Positions 46,831 to 55,521 of a DNA stretch of 64,000 nt are shown piece after piece. Made by a program: the position numbers and the translations under genes. Source of the DNA: DASUPK01 sp963795665 (GTDB taxonomy: Bacteria; Actinomycetota; Thermoleophilia; Solirubrobacterales; 70-9); assembly GCA_963795665.1 (NCBI GenBank), contig CAWCIP010000005.1:186001-250000 (forward strand). Reading direction: 5' to 3'. Position 1 is the stretch's first letter. Every line of letters begins with the position of its first letter. The notes below the pieces were generated by a model. The model was not told the DNA's origin. It did no database searches and saw only the letters and a program-made list of their open reading frames with translations.

Positions 46831-47832
46831 ATGAAGAGGACGCTGACAACCCTGGTGGCGATCGGCGCGGCGATCCTCTTTCCCGCGACGGCCGAGGCGA
46901 TCACGTACGCGCCGCCCGATCGGCCCGGGCCCGCGCTGAGCGTCCCCCAGGGCGATCTCGATGCCGCGCTGACCTGCAAGGGCAACCTGGCGGCCGGCAA
47001 CCTGGGACCGGTCCTGCTCGTCCCCGGGACCGCCTACAGCCCAAAGTCGGACTTCTCGTGGAACTGGGAGCCCGCGCTCACCAAGCTCGGCATCCCATGG
47101 TGCGTCGTCGCACTGCCGGGGAATGGAATGGCCGACATCCAGGTCGCGGGCGAGTACGTCGTCAACGCGATCCGGACCATGTACGCCCGCGCCGGCCGGA
47201 GGATCTCGATCATCGGCCACAGCCAGGGGGGCATGGTGCCGCGCTGGGCGTTCCGGTTCTGGCCCGACACGCGGACGATGGTCGACGACGAGATCGGCCT
47301 CTCGCCCAGCAACCACGGGACCCTCGACGCGGACCCGGTCTGCATTCCGGGCTGTGCGCCGGCGTTCTGGCAGCAGCGCGACAAGGCCGATTTCATCCAG
47401 GCGCTCAACTCCTACCAGGAGACCTTCCCCGGGATCTCGTACACGGTTGCCTACACGCGTCTGGACGAGGTCGTCTTCCCGAACATCACCGGACAGGGCA
47501 GCTCCCTGCACGGCGGCGGCGGCGAGATCACGAACGTGGCGATCCAGCAGATCTGCCCGCTGGACGTGAGCGACCACCTCGCGATCGGCACCTATGACCC
47601 GGTCGCCTACGCGATCGCGATCGACGCACTCACCCATCCGGGCCCCGCGGACCCCTCGCGCCTGATCGGCACCGGCCTCTGCCGCCAGCTGCTGATGCCG
47701 GGCGTGGACCCCGTCACCTTCGCAACGGACGAGGCCTCCTCGGTCGCGGAGGTCGGCGCCACCGTCGCCACCTATCCGCACGTCCCCAGGGAGCCTCCGC
47801 TGCGCTGTTATGTGACTGCCGACTGTCCCTAG
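46831..47832 (+). CDS. Secreted lipase, tandem copy 2
   Basis: This 333-residue protein mirrors copy 1: signal peptide (TLVAIGAAILFPATAEA), VLLVPGTAYSPKSDFSWNWE, IIGHSQGGMVPRWAFRFWPDT, TRLDEVVFPNITGQ, DVSDHLAIGTYDP. It ends CYVTADCP without the KQKKRR tail of copy 1. The two genes are probably one transcript. Both lie 4 kb from a third, more distant relative at 11.5 kb of similar layout in the opposite end of the window. Differences in the lid region (DPVCIPGCAPAFWQQ) may change substrate range. Confidence 0.87.
   Translation: MKRTLTTLVAIGAAILFPATAEAITYAPPDRPGPALSVPQGDLDAALTCKGNLAAGNLGPVLLVPGTAYSPKSDFSWNWEPALTKLGIPWCVVALPGNGMADIQVAGEYVVNAIRTMYARAGRRISIIGHSQGGMVPRWAFRFWPDTRTMVDDEIGLSPSNHGTLDADPVCIPGCAPAFWQQRDKADFIQALNSYQETFPGISYTVAYTRLDEVVFPNITGQGSSLHGGGGEITNVAIQQICPLDVSDHLAIGTYDPVAYAIAIDALTHPGPADPSRLIGTGLCRQLLMPGVDPVTFATDEASSVAEVGATVATYPHVPREPPLRCYVTADCP
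47133..47231 (+). repeat. 99-bp block identical to 46090-46188
   Basis: Partner of the block in lipase copy 1, at the same codon positions. Identity over 99 bases in otherwise diverged genes suggests recent gene conversion or strong local constraint at the active site. Confidence 0.9.
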
Positions 47833-47882
47833 AGGACATGTCCGCAATCTTCTTGGCCAGCTCGTTCGTATGGTCGTATGTG

Positions 47883-48353
47883 ATGCCTCGTCTCGTCAAG
47901 CGATTGGGATCCGTGTCCCTGGTGTCGCTCCTCGCGGCGATCTGCGTGGCCAGCGTCGGCGTGGCGCCCTCGTTCGGGGCCGACCCCGCGCAACTGACTG
48001 TGACCGGGAAGCCGCACGCGTTGAACAACGCCTATGGCGGCCTCGCGGTGGAAGCCGGGGTGCTGGGTAGCTGCCCCGACGGCATGGTCGTCTGCACCGG
48101 CACCGGCTCGATCACGGGTCACGGCGCGAAGAAGGCTTCGGTCCTGGCGTCAGCCACCACGATCTACGTCTCCCCGGGCATCTCCCAGTCCATCACCATC
48201 ACTCTCGCGAAGCGCGGCCAAAAGCTCCTCAAGAAGCTGGGCAAGCTGAAGATCGCCATCTCGATTTCGCTCACCGGGCCTGACGGCCAGGCGGTGACGG
48301 CTACGAACGGCGGCACGGTCAGGCTGCCAAAGTCACTCCGGCCGCACGGGTAG
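47883..48353 (+). CDS. Small secreted protein, unknown function
   Basis: About 156 residues from ATG 47883 (an upstream ATG 47838 behind AGAGGAC adds 15). A signal peptide covers VSLVSLLAAICVASVGVAPSFGA. The mature part is strand-rich (ITLAKRGQKLLKKLGKLKIAISISLTGPDGQ), resembling Ig-like or fibronectin-like domains found in actinobacterial secreted proteins. Two cysteines (SCPDGMVVC) could form a disulfide. It ends 52 bases before the tmRNA gene. Function unknown. Confidence 0.6.
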   Translation: MPRLVKRLGSVSLVSLLAAICVASVGVAPSFGADPAQLTVTGKPHALNNAYGGLAVEAGVLGSCPDGMVVCTGTGSITGHGAKKASVLASATTIYVSPGISQSITITLAKRGQKLLKKLGKLKIAISISLTGPDGQAVTATNGGTVRLPKSLRPHG

Positions 48354-48405
48354 GCCCTGCTACTCAAACGCCCTTCGCGGCTACCATTGCCACTCGACAT
48401 AGCAC

Positions 48406-48767
48406 GGGGCCGAAATTGGATTCGACTTGGGCCTTTGTGCGATCAGGTTGCAGGCCGAGGTTCCAGGAGGCCTCGTTAAACACCTGGACCAACCAATACG
48501 TGCGGACCATGAGTTCGCTCTCGCCGCTTAGCTAGAACCTAAGCAGCGTGTGTCGGCCCTTCCGAGCCCGAGGGAAGGGATCACCGGCATCAGAATCGGG
48601 CTCACCCGGTCGGCCCGTCCCGACCAGCCGGGGAAATCGAAGGGACTTGGCCCCTCGGCATCTCTCGCCGGCTGCAGAGGTCAAGGGGCGAGAACGAAGC
48701 GCCGGCTATGCCTGTAGAAGCCGATCGCCGAATCCCGAGGACGCCGGTTCGAAACCGGCCGGCTCCA
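48406..48767 (+). ncRNA. ssrA: tmRNA (ssrA), predicted tag ADHEFALAA
   Basis: The 5' end GGGGCCG pairs with CGGCTCC at 48760-48766 to form the 7-bp tRNA-like acceptor stem (one G-U pair). The T arm is GCCGG-TTCGAAA-CCGGC (48743-48759), followed by acceptor and discriminator A; the CCA is not encoded. The tag frame starts at GCG 48502 and stops at TAG 48529: A-D-H-E-F-A-L-A-A. It is placed by analogy with Mycobacterium tmRNA (resume codon after AATA.GT). The final ALAA is the usual ClpXP/ClpAP degron. Length 362 is normal. The partner SmpB is at 41762. Confidence 0.93.
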
Positions 48768-48792
48768 TTCCCCAGACGAATAGGGTTCGCGC

Positions 48793-49635
48793 ATGGCGAT
48801 TTCGGAGCGTGAGAGCAAGGAGATCGAGGCGGCGAACGGCTCGGGCACCACGCCGGTCGTCTTCATCCACGGCCTCTGGTTGCTGCCGAGCAGCTGGGCC
48901 AACTGGGCCGAGTTCTTCAAGAAGGCCGGCTACGCGCCGCTGACACCCGACTGGCCGGACGATCCCGAGACCGTCGAGCAGGCGAGGGCGAACCCCGACG
49001 TCCTCGCGAAGAAGACGCTGAAGCAGATCGCCGACCACACGGCCGAGGTGATCGCGGCGCTCGAGAAGAAGCCCATCGTGATGGGGCACTCCACCGGTGG
49101 CCTGCTGGCCCAGATACTTGCCGGCCGTGGCCTGTCCGCCGCAACGGTCGCCATCGATCCAGGTCCGTTCCGCGGCGTCCTGCCCCTGCCCGTCTCCACG
49201 ATCAAGGTCTCGGCGCCGATCCTGACCAATCCGCTCAATCGCGGCCGCGCGGTGACCCTCAGCTTCGACCAGTTCAGATACGGCTGGACGAACGCAATCG
49301 AGTCAGATGACGAGGCTAAGCGGCTCTACGACGAGTACCACGTGGCCGGGTCGGCGCTCGCCTTGATCCAGATGGCGAACGCCAACCTGAACCCATGGAC
49401 CGAGGCGAAGGTGGACACGAAGAATCCCGACCGCGGCCCGCTCCTGATCATCGACGGCGAGAAGGACCACACGGTCCCATGGGCGATCGCGAATGCCTCC
49501 TACAAGCGCCAGAAGAGGAACCCGGCGGTGACCGAGATCAAGGAGATCCCGAATCGCGGCCACTCCCTGACTATTGACTCGGGCTGGCAGGAGGTCGCGA
49601 ACACAGCGCTCGAGTTCGTCAAGCGCTTTACCTAA
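48793..49635 (+). CDS. Alpha/beta-hydrolase
   Basis: This 280-residue cytosolic protein has VVFIHGLWLLPSSWANW, the nucleophile elbow KPIVMGHSTGGLLAQIL, the late Asp region LLIIDGEKDHTVPW and the His in IPNRGHSLTID. These are the normal triad positions. Broad family: esterases, epoxide hydrolases, haloalkane dehalogenases; no specific signature points to one. The ATG lies 25 bases after the tmRNA 3' end with no clear ribosome site, so a short separate transcript is likely. Confidence 0.8.
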   Translation: MAISERESKEIEAANGSGTTPVVFIHGLWLLPSSWANWAEFFKKAGYAPLTPDWPDDPETVEQARANPDVLAKKTLKQIADHTAEVIAALEKKPIVMGHSTGGLLAQILAGRGLSAATVAIDPGPFRGVLPLPVSTIKVSAPILTNPLNRGRAVTLSFDQFRYGWTNAIESDDEAKRLYDEYHVAGSALALIQMANANLNPWTEAKVDTKNPDRGPLLIIDGEKDHTVPWAIANASYKRQKRNPAVTEIKEIPNRGHSLTIDSGWQEVANTALEFVKRFT

Positions 49636-49727
49636 AGGCTCAGCCTCCTCATTAGTGGGGGCCATCTGCGCGGTGGATGCGCACTTGCGGGAAACCCGCA
49701 GTCGTCCAACGTTGCTAGCACGGATGA

Positions 49728-50831
49728 ATGTTCGCCCCCCGATGGCCGACCATGTTCTTGATGTCCTGGCTCTGCCCAACCGAGCTCGACCGCAGGCGCG
49801 CAGTCGATACGAGCGATCGCGTGCGGAAGGCCCGCACCTTTGGCGCCGTCTGTGCCGGCGTCGGCATCCTCGTACTCGCTCCGATCCTCAGCTGGTGGCT
49901 CGTCCCCATCTTCGTGGTCGCCGCACTGGTCCTGGCGTGTGTCGACCCGGCGATGCGCCGCCTCGAGCACCCCGAGCGGGCCGCGGCAGCCGGCATGGTG
50001 AGCATCGAGCTCGCCATCGCCGCAGCCGCCGCGGTCACCGGTGGGCCGGTCAGCCCGATCCTCCCTTGGATGGTCGTTCCCGTGGCGATGTCGGCGGTGC
50101 GCTTTCGGGCGCAGGTCGTCGCCGTCGGCGTCGCGATCGAGGCGTTGCTGGTCGTGATCGTCGGCGTGACCGTCGATGCGGCCGCGCTCATCGCCCATCC
50201 CGCCCTGAGCATCGTCAGCGTCACGCTCACGGCATCCGTTGCGGCAATCGCCTTGGCGATCCAGGGTGCCGAAATGCAGCACCGGCAAGAGTCGGTGCTG
50301 GACCCGCTCACCGGCCTACTCAATCGCAAGTCCCTCCTGCCTCGCTTCGAGGAGCTCCAGCAGCAGGCACAGCAGCAGAACGCGCCGATCTGCATGATCG
50401 CCGCGGATCTCGATCGCTTCAAGGACGTCAACGACACCTATGGCCATGAGGCCGGCGACGCCGTGCTGCAGGCGACCGCGTACGAGATGCGCAAGTGCCT
50501 GCGGACCTTCGAGCTCTTCTACCGGATCGGCGGGGAGGAGTTCCTGGCGGTCATCCCGGGAGCAGGAATTCCCGAAGCCCGCGGGCTCGCCGAGCGGATG
50601 AGGGCGGCGGTGGAGAGGGCCAAGCCCTCAGGAGTGGAGATCACCGTGTCGCTTGGCGTGGGGGTTGCCGCCGGCGATCAGCTCGAGTTCGAGAGACTCT
50701 TCAGCGCCGCCGATCAGGCTCTTTACGAGGCCAAGCACGCGGGCCGCAACCGGATCGCCTCGATCGAGGTCATGCTTGAGGCCGGCCCCGATGTCCTCGA
50801 GCAGCTCGTCGCGACCCCCTCCGTGAGCTAG
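49728..50831 (+). CDS. Membrane-bound diguanylate cyclase (GGDEF)
   Basis: This 367-residue protein has about five helices in residues 30-185. The GGDEF domain includes DPLTGLLNRKSLLPRFEEL, AADLDRFKDVNDTYGHEAGDAVLQ and the active loop FYRIGGEEFLAVIPG, then VSLGVGVAAGDQLEFERLFSAADQALYEAKHAGRNRI. The GGEEF loop is of the active type. The product-inhibition site (RxxD five residues before) is not present (RTFE). It makes c-di-GMP from GTP. The start codon is uncertain: ATG 49728 is the first with a plausible position. Convergent with the next gene, sharing CTAG. Confidence 0.9.
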   Translation: MFAPRWPTMFLMSWLCPTELDRRRAVDTSDRVRKARTFGAVCAGVGILVLAPILSWWLVPIFVVAALVLACVDPAMRRLEHPERAAAAGMVSIELAIAAAAAVTGGPVSPILPWMVVPVAMSAVRFRAQVVAVGVAIEALLVVIVGVTVDAAALIAHPALSIVSVTLTASVAAIALAIQGAEMQHRQESVLDPLTGLLNRKSLLPRFEELQQQAQQQNAPICMIAADLDRFKDVNDTYGHEAGDAVLQATAYEMRKCLRTFELFYRIGGEEFLAVIPGAGIPEARGLAERMRAAVERAKPSGVEITVSLGVGVAAGDQLEFERLFSAADQALYEAKHAGRNRIASIEVMLEAGPDVLEQLVATPSVS

Positions 50832-51481
50832 CGCGCGTCGGCGCGGGGGTCGGGGCCCTCGAGGTTCCAATGGCGGGTTACCGAGCAGATCCAGCGGCCC
50901 TCCTCCTCGTGCGGCCGCAGCCCGAAGCGGCTGATCGTTCGCTGGCCGCCCTCGTGATCTCCGTAGAGGAGGAAGATCCCGACCCCCTCCGCCTCGCCGT
51001 CGAGGACCGCCTCGATCGGCGCGCGGTAGGGATCGTCGGGCTGGGCGATTCTCGCCTGCCAGAAGCCGGTGTCCGAGGGCGGGATGTAGAGGTCGCGAAG
51101 CTGCTGCCGGAAGTCCTCGAGGTCGGGATGCCTCTCCCCGCGCTGGCGTGCCCAGCCCTCGACGATGTGCCAGCCGTGCAGGACCGCCATGCCGGCGCCG
51201 ACGTTGCGCAGCGGGATCGCCATGTAGATGGTGTCCCCCTCCCGCTCGATGGATGCCAGGCCGTTGCCGGGCATCAGCGTCTTTCCGGAGCCGAAGATCG
51301 CGGGCTCCGGAGGGTCCTCGGGCCGTGACTGCACCACAAGGGGACGCAGGCCAAGCTGCAGCGAGCGCTCGGCAACCCGCGCGGCCCGGTTCGCGGACCG
51401 CACCGAGCCGAAGGTGGCGACAGCCAGGATCAGGGTGCCGCCCGCCGTGCCGAGCTCCGCGATCGTCGTGATGTCGGCCAT
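50828..51481 (-). CDS. Hypothetical protein with N-terminal membrane helix
   Basis: This 217-residue protein has one helix (residues about 8-25: ELGTAGGTLILAVATFGSV) followed by RSANRAARVAERSLQLGLRP, a soluble domain with SGKTLMPGNGLASI and LRNVGAGMAVLHGWHIVEG, then YRAPIEAVLDGEAEGVGIFLLYGDHEGGQRTISRFGL. The LRNxGxGxA block is found in small single-pass proteins of actinobacteria and proteobacteria without known role. No catalytic motif is recognised. Its stop shares CTAG with the diguanylate cyclase stop. Confidence 0.65.
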   Translation of the reverse strand: MADITTIAELGTAGGTLILAVATFGSVRSANRAARVAERSLQLGLRPLVVQSRPEDPPEPAIFGSGKTLMPGNGLASIEREGDTIYMAIPLRNVGAGMAVLHGWHIVEGWARQRGERHPDLEDFRQQLRDLYIPPSDTGFWQARIAQPDDPYRAPIEAVLDGEAEGVGIFLLYGDHEGGQRTISRFGLRPHEEEGRWICSVTRHWNLEGPDPRADAR

Positions 51482-51583
51482 GGCCGCAGGCTAGCTGCGC
51501 GGCTCACTTAACAAGCTTTCACGTGGCGTTTACTCGCTCGCGCGAGCCTGCGTCAAGTTGGAGGACACGGGATAAGGACGATC

Positions 51584-51751
51584 ATGAATCTCCGACCTAT
51601 CTGGGGCACGAGCGCTTGGGGAGGAGTCGTCTGCGCGTTGCTTGCCTTCAGCTCGATGTTCCATGGCGCGGTCTCGGCGAGCGCACTGTTGACCTTCGGT
51701 GCGCTGGCGTTGTTCGGCTGGGCGGCCTGGCTTGCGCATCATGAGCACTGA
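51584..51751 (+). CDS. Small membrane protein (55 residues)
   Basis: A 55-residue frame with AAGGA six bases before ATG. Residues about 8-25 (TSAWGGVVCALLAFSSMF) and 28-50 (GAVSASALLTFGALALFGWAAWLA) form two hydrophobic helices. It lies between a divergent hypothetical gene and the LolA-like operon, 36 bases upstream of the latter. Codon use is as in neighbours. Function unknown. Confidence 0.5.
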   Translation: MNLRPIWGTSAWGGVVCALLAFSSMFHGAVSASALLTFGALALFGWAAWLAHHEH

Positions 51752-51787
51752 ATCTCGAATGCTCCTTAGGGTCGGGGCGTAGCCTTT

Positions 51788-53002
51788 ATGGGGATGCAAT
51801 ACCTGCGCCGCATCTCCACCCGCCGCTTGATCGCCCTCTGCGCTGCGACCGCGGCCGTCGGGGTGGGAGCCACCGCACTGGCAATGGCCGCAACGGGTGG
51901 CGGGCCGACGCCTCCCGCGGAGCCCCTGCCGGTTGCCGTGCACGACGCGCTCACGGCGCCCACCGTCCAGGGAGTCACCGCGCGCATCCACTTCACCAAC
52001 GATCTGATCGCCGGCTCCAGCGTGCAGGGAGCGGATCCGCTTCTGACCGGCGCCTCCGGACGGCTGTGGGCCACCTCCGATGGGCAGCTCCGCCTCGAGC
52101 TCCAGGCGGACTCGAATGCCGAGGGCGCCACGAGCGACAGCCAGGTGCTCTCGGACGGACACAGCTGGTTCGTCTACGACTCCGGTTCCAACACGGTTTA
52201 CAAGGGAACCCTCCCCGCCGATCATGGCGGCGCCGATGGGGCGAGCTCGGCTAAGGAGCAGCCGCCTTCGCTCGACCAGGTCAAGAAGGGAATCGCGAGG
52301 CTCGCGGAGCACGCCGCGGTGGGTGGAGCCGAGCCGACCGATATCGCAGGCCAGCCGGCCTACACCGTCCGCGTCGAGCCCAAGAGCAACGCCGGGCTTC
52401 TCGGCGGCGCCGAGCTCGCCTGGGACGCGACCCACGGCACGCCCCTGCGGGTCGCCGTCTACGCGAAGGGCGACAGCTCGCCGGTGCTCGAGCTGAAGGT
52501 CACAGATATCTCCTACGGCGACGTTCCATCTTCGGTCTTCGACGTCACTCCGCCGCCCGACGCCCAGATCACCGACGTCAGCCCGCCCGCCCACCGCGAC
52601 AACGGGACGGGCGACGCGAATCCAGTCACCGGCCTGCAGGCGGTTCAGCAGCAGACCTCCTTCCCGGTCAGCGCCCCCGACACGCTTGCGGGCCTTCCGC
52701 AGAATGAGGTCCGGCTCATCCAGAGCGGAAAGGACGCCGGAGCGCTGATCACCTATGGGAAGGGCCTTGGCGGGCTCGCCGTGATCGAGCAGCCGGCCGA
52801 GGCGTCTCACGGCACGTCTGCATCAAGCGGCGGCGACCACGGCCAGCTCAGCCTTCCGCAGGTGTCCGTGAACGGGGCCCAGGGCCAGGAGCTCGACACC
52901 GCCCTCGGGACCATGGTGAGGTTCCAGCGCAACGGCGTGCAGTACACGGTTCTCGCCTCGGCTCCGCCGGCCACGGTGCTGGCCGCCGCGCAAGACCTGT
53001 AG
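51788..53002 (+). CDS. LolA-like secreted protein (sigma-E-type regulatory/DUF2092 style)
   Basis: This 404-residue protein has an N-terminal signal with two Arg (RRISTRRLIALCAATAAVGVGATALAMAA; Tat-like). Residues 50-270 have a LolA/RseB-like half-barrel (TARIHFTNDLIAG, GRLWATSDGQLRLELQ, SDGHSWFVYDSGSNTVYKG, YTVRVEPKSNAGLLGGAELAWDATHGTPLRVAVY). A C-terminal domain of about 110 residues follows. An ABC-2 exporter follows within four bases and then overlaps. The cargo is possibly a lipid or lipoprotein; the pairing is inferred from order. Confidence 0.72.
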   Translation: MGMQYLRRISTRRLIALCAATAAVGVGATALAMAATGGGPTPPAEPLPVAVHDALTAPTVQGVTARIHFTNDLIAGSSVQGADPLLTGASGRLWATSDGQLRLELQADSNAEGATSDSQVLSDGHSWFVYDSGSNTVYKGTLPADHGGADGASSAKEQPPSLDQVKKGIARLAEHAAVGGAEPTDIAGQPAYTVRVEPKSNAGLLGGAELAWDATHGTPLRVAVYAKGDSSPVLELKVTDISYGDVPSSVFDVTPPPDAQITDVSPPAHRDNGTGDANPVTGLQAVQQQTSFPVSAPDTLAGLPQNEVRLIQSGKDAGALITYGKGLGGLAVIEQPAEASHGTSASSGGDHGQLSLPQVSVNGAQGQELDTALGTMVRFQRNGVQYTVLASAPPATVLAAAQDL

Positions 53003-53005
53003 TCG

Positions 53006-53965
53006 ATGGCGGAGTCTCCGCCGATTGAGGTCCGGGGGCTCGTCAAGCGTTACGGGGAGATCACCGCGGTCGACGACGTCGACCTGACGGTCAATCCCGG
53101 GGACGTGTTCGGGTACCTCGGGCCGAACGGTGCCGGCAAGACGACCTCGCTGCGGATGATGCTGGGGCTGATCCGTCCCAGTGCGGGCTCCGTGCGGCTC
53201 TTCGGGCGTGACCCGCAGATCAGCGTCGCGGCGTTGGACGGCGTGGCCGGGTTCGTCGAGGCGCCGATGTTCTACCCATACCTGAGCGGGCTGGACAATC
53301 TGAAGCTCTGCGTGGCGCTCGACGGCGGGGAGGGCAGGGCGACGATCGAAGAGGTCCTGGAGATCGTGGAGCTCCGAGACCGTGCCAAGGACAAGGTCAA
53401 GGGCTATTCGCACGGCATGAGGCAGCGCCTGGGCATTGCATCGGCGCTCCTTCGCAGCCCTCGCCTGCTGCTGCTGGACGAGCCGGCCACCGGGCTCGAT
53501 CCGGCGGGGATGCGAGACATGCGGATGCTGATTCGCGATCTCGGCGAGCGCGGGATCACGGTGTTGCTCTCCAGCCATCAGATGAACGAGGTGGAGGAGC
53601 TCTGCAACCGCGTCGCGATCATCCGCAACGGGAAGGTGGCCTACGAGGGGTCCCTTGCCGAGCTTCGCAGCAAGGCCGGAGTCAGCTATCGGCTGCGGAC
53701 CACCGACGATGCGAGGGCCAGGAGCGTCTGCGCGGCCCAGCCGGGGATCGAGGAGCTCGCGACATCCGATGGCGGACTGGTGTTCAAGGCCGAAGGCGAG
53801 GACGCCGTCGCGGCCCTCTCGGTCGCCCTTGCCGAATCGGGTGCGCCGGCGGTTGAGCTGGCCCCGCAGCAGGCGACGCTCGAGGACCTCTTCTTCCAGC
53901 TCACGGAGGGCGATGGCGCCCACCGGGCGGCGCACACGAAGCAGCTGATCGAGGAGCTGGCATGA
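53006..53965 (+). CDS. ABC-2-type exporter, ATP-binding subunit
   Basis: This 319-residue protein has Walker A LGPNGAGKTTSLRMMLGL, signature YSHGMRQRLGIASALLRSP, Walker B LLLLDEPATGLDPAGMRDM and H-loop VLLSSHQMNEVEELCNR. The C-terminal about 100 residues form the DUF4162-like tail of drug/lipid exporters. The start ATG is three bases after the LolA-like stop and its stop overlaps the permease ATG (ATGA). It belongs to the drug-resistance (DRA) class by sequence style, but substrate is unknown. Confidence 0.92.
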   Translation: MAESPPIEVRGLVKRYGEITAVDDVDLTVNPGDVFGYLGPNGAGKTTSLRMMLGLIRPSAGSVRLFGRDPQISVAALDGVAGFVEAPMFYPYLSGLDNLKLCVALDGGEGRATIEEVLEIVELRDRAKDKVKGYSHGMRQRLGIASALLRSPRLLLLDEPATGLDPAGMRDMRMLIRDLGERGITVLLSSHQMNEVEELCNRVAIIRNGKVAYEGSLAELRSKAGVSYRLRTTDDARARSVCAAQPGIEELATSDGGLVFKAEGEDAVAALSVALAESGAPAVELAPQQATLEDLFFQLTEGDGAHRAAHTKQLIEELA

Positions 53966-54780
53966 GGCCCGGTGTGCTGACCGTCTACCGCTGGGAGCTG
54001 CGGAAGCTCCGTGCGCAGAAGCGGACCTACCTCGGCCTTGGGGCCGCGGCCGCGGTCCCGATCATCTTCGTGATCGCCCTCGTGACCGGCGGCGGGCACC
54101 CGAACGACGTCGCCTTCGGCAAGTACGTCCACGACACGGGGTTGGCGGTCCCCCTCGTTCTCCTGCTGTTCGGCTCGATCTGGCTGTTCCCGCTGATCAC
54201 GGCGCTGGTCGCCGGTGACATCGTCGCCTCGGAGGACCGCAACGCGACCCTGAAGATGATCCTGACCCGCTCCGTCGAGCGTCACCAGATCTTCGCCGGC
54301 AAGGCATTGGCGGCGGCAACCTACGCCGTCCTCGCGATCGCGATCGCCGGAGTCGTGGCGCTGGGAGCCGGGATCCTCGCCTCCGGATTCAACCCGGTGA
54401 CCACGCTCTCGGGGACGGTCGTCTCGGCGCCGAAGGGTCTCGAGCTGGTGGGCGCCAGCCTGCTGGTCTACCTGCTTCCCATCCTGGCGATCGCCTGCAT
54501 CGGCTTGCTGCTCTCGACGGTGTTCCGCAACAGCGGCGCAGCGATCGTCGGGACCCTGATGTTCTCGCTTCTGGTCCAGCTGGTGGGCATCCTGCCCGGG
54601 CTGAGCGGCCTGCATCCCTATCTGCTCAGCACCCAGTTCAACGCCTGGCAGGGCCTGCTTCGCACTCCCGCCGACTGGGACCCGATCCTGCGCTCTCTCT
54701 GGGTCTGCGCCCTCTACGGTCTCCCGGCGCTCGCGGCGGCCGCGCTCGTCTTCCTGCGCCGGGACGTGGCGGAGAGCTAG
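53962..54780 (+). CDS. ABC-2-type exporter, permease subunit
   Basis: This 272-residue protein has a cytoplasmic start (VYRWELRKLRAQKRTYLGLG) and six helices, with the family block TALVAGDIVASEDRNATLKMILTRSVERHQIFAGKALAAATYAV between helices two and three. That EDRxxxTxKxxLTRPVxR pattern is the ABC-2 family hallmark. It forms the membrane half of the exporter with the preceding gene, translationally coupled. The final gene of the operon; a 193-base gap follows. Confidence 0.88.
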   Translation: MRPGVLTVYRWELRKLRAQKRTYLGLGAAAAVPIIFVIALVTGGGHPNDVAFGKYVHDTGLAVPLVLLLFGSIWLFPLITALVAGDIVASEDRNATLKMILTRSVERHQIFAGKALAAATYAVLAIAIAGVVALGAGILASGFNPVTTLSGTVVSAPKGLELVGASLLVYLLPILAIACIGLLLSTVFRNSGAAIVGTLMFSLLVQLVGILPGLSGLHPYLLSTQFNAWQGLLRTPADWDPILRSLWVCALYGLPALAAAALVFLRRDVAES

Positions 54781-54973
54781 CCGGACCCCCCTTCAACGCA
54801 TGGAGGTGTGATTTTCGAAGCCGCTGCCTTGCATGGAAAGCAGCATCGTGTCGAGAGATACTGAGTGGGCGATGTCACTGTGGACGGCCCCTTTGCGGGC
54901 GTATGTTCGGTACCACACAAATCGGGCCGGGCAACGCTTGCGACGCTACGGCCTCTAGATGGGGAGGAATGCA

Positions 54974-55291
54974 ATGCGCAAGAAGTCGACGCTTGTCGCT
55001 GCGCTCTGTACAGCCGCCCTTGCGGGTACAACCGCGAGTGCCGCTTCCGCTAGTGAAGTAATCGGCCCTCCGGGAAGCCATACGCTGAATGAGGCGGCGA
55101 CGTCACATGCCAACTCAATCTGCGTCTTCTCTGGGCTGAATGACGGCAACGCACCCGGCGGCATAGTGCAGTCTTACGGGTTCAGCTTCGTCAGCCAGGG
55201 GCTTAAGGCAGCAGTGCCGAGTCCTGGCGACACAGTTGAAGACGGGGGTTGTAGGGGTGGGAGCAACCCGGATAACCCGCCGAGTCCGTAG
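54974..55291 (+). CDS. Small secreted protein
   Basis: This 105-residue protein has a signal peptide (KKSTLVAALCTAALAGTTASAASA) and a mature part with NSICVFSGLNDGNAPGGIVQSYG, a short Gly-rich region and a Pro/Asn/Asp-rich C-terminus. The GGGGAGGAATGCA in front is a good ribosome site. The NSICxFSGLND pattern appears in short secreted actinobacterial proteins with no known role. A hairpin follows the stop. Base composition is lower in GC than its neighbours, which may hint at transfer. Confidence 0.65.
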   Translation: MRKKSTLVAALCTAALAGTTASAASASEVIGPPGSHTLNEAATSHANSICVFSGLNDGNAPGGIVQSYGFSFVSQGLKAAVPSPGDTVEDGGCRGGSNPDNPPSP

Positions 55292-55302
55292 CGCAGGTAT
55301 TG

Positions 55303-55336
55303 AGCTTGGCCCCGACACCACCGTCGGGGCCAAGCT
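55303..55336 (+). terminator. 14-bp hairpin after the small secreted gene
   Basis: AGCTTGGCCCCGAC (55303-55316) pairs perfectly with GTCGGGGCCAAGCT (55323-55336) around a 6-base loop ACCACC. It starts 12 bases after the stop. A terminator without T-run is the likely reading. Confidence 0.75.
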
Positions 55337-55521
55337 TCATCCGCCTCTCAGGCTGCGGGAGCGATGTCAGAGGCTCAGATCCCGGGGAACGTCACCGATC
55401 GGTGGCAATCCCGGCAGAGCGGGACCACGTTCCGGATAAGCAAATCCTCGAAGAGCAAGGCGACTGAGGGAGCCACCCTCAGTGCTATGCGTGGAAGAGC
55501 GCCGGACCTCAGCGGGGTTCT

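Noticed and set aside
49680..49727. c-di-GMP riboswitch upstream of the diguanylate cyclase
   Set aside because: There is a small TGCGGG/CCCGCA hairpin but not the conserved GEMM core.
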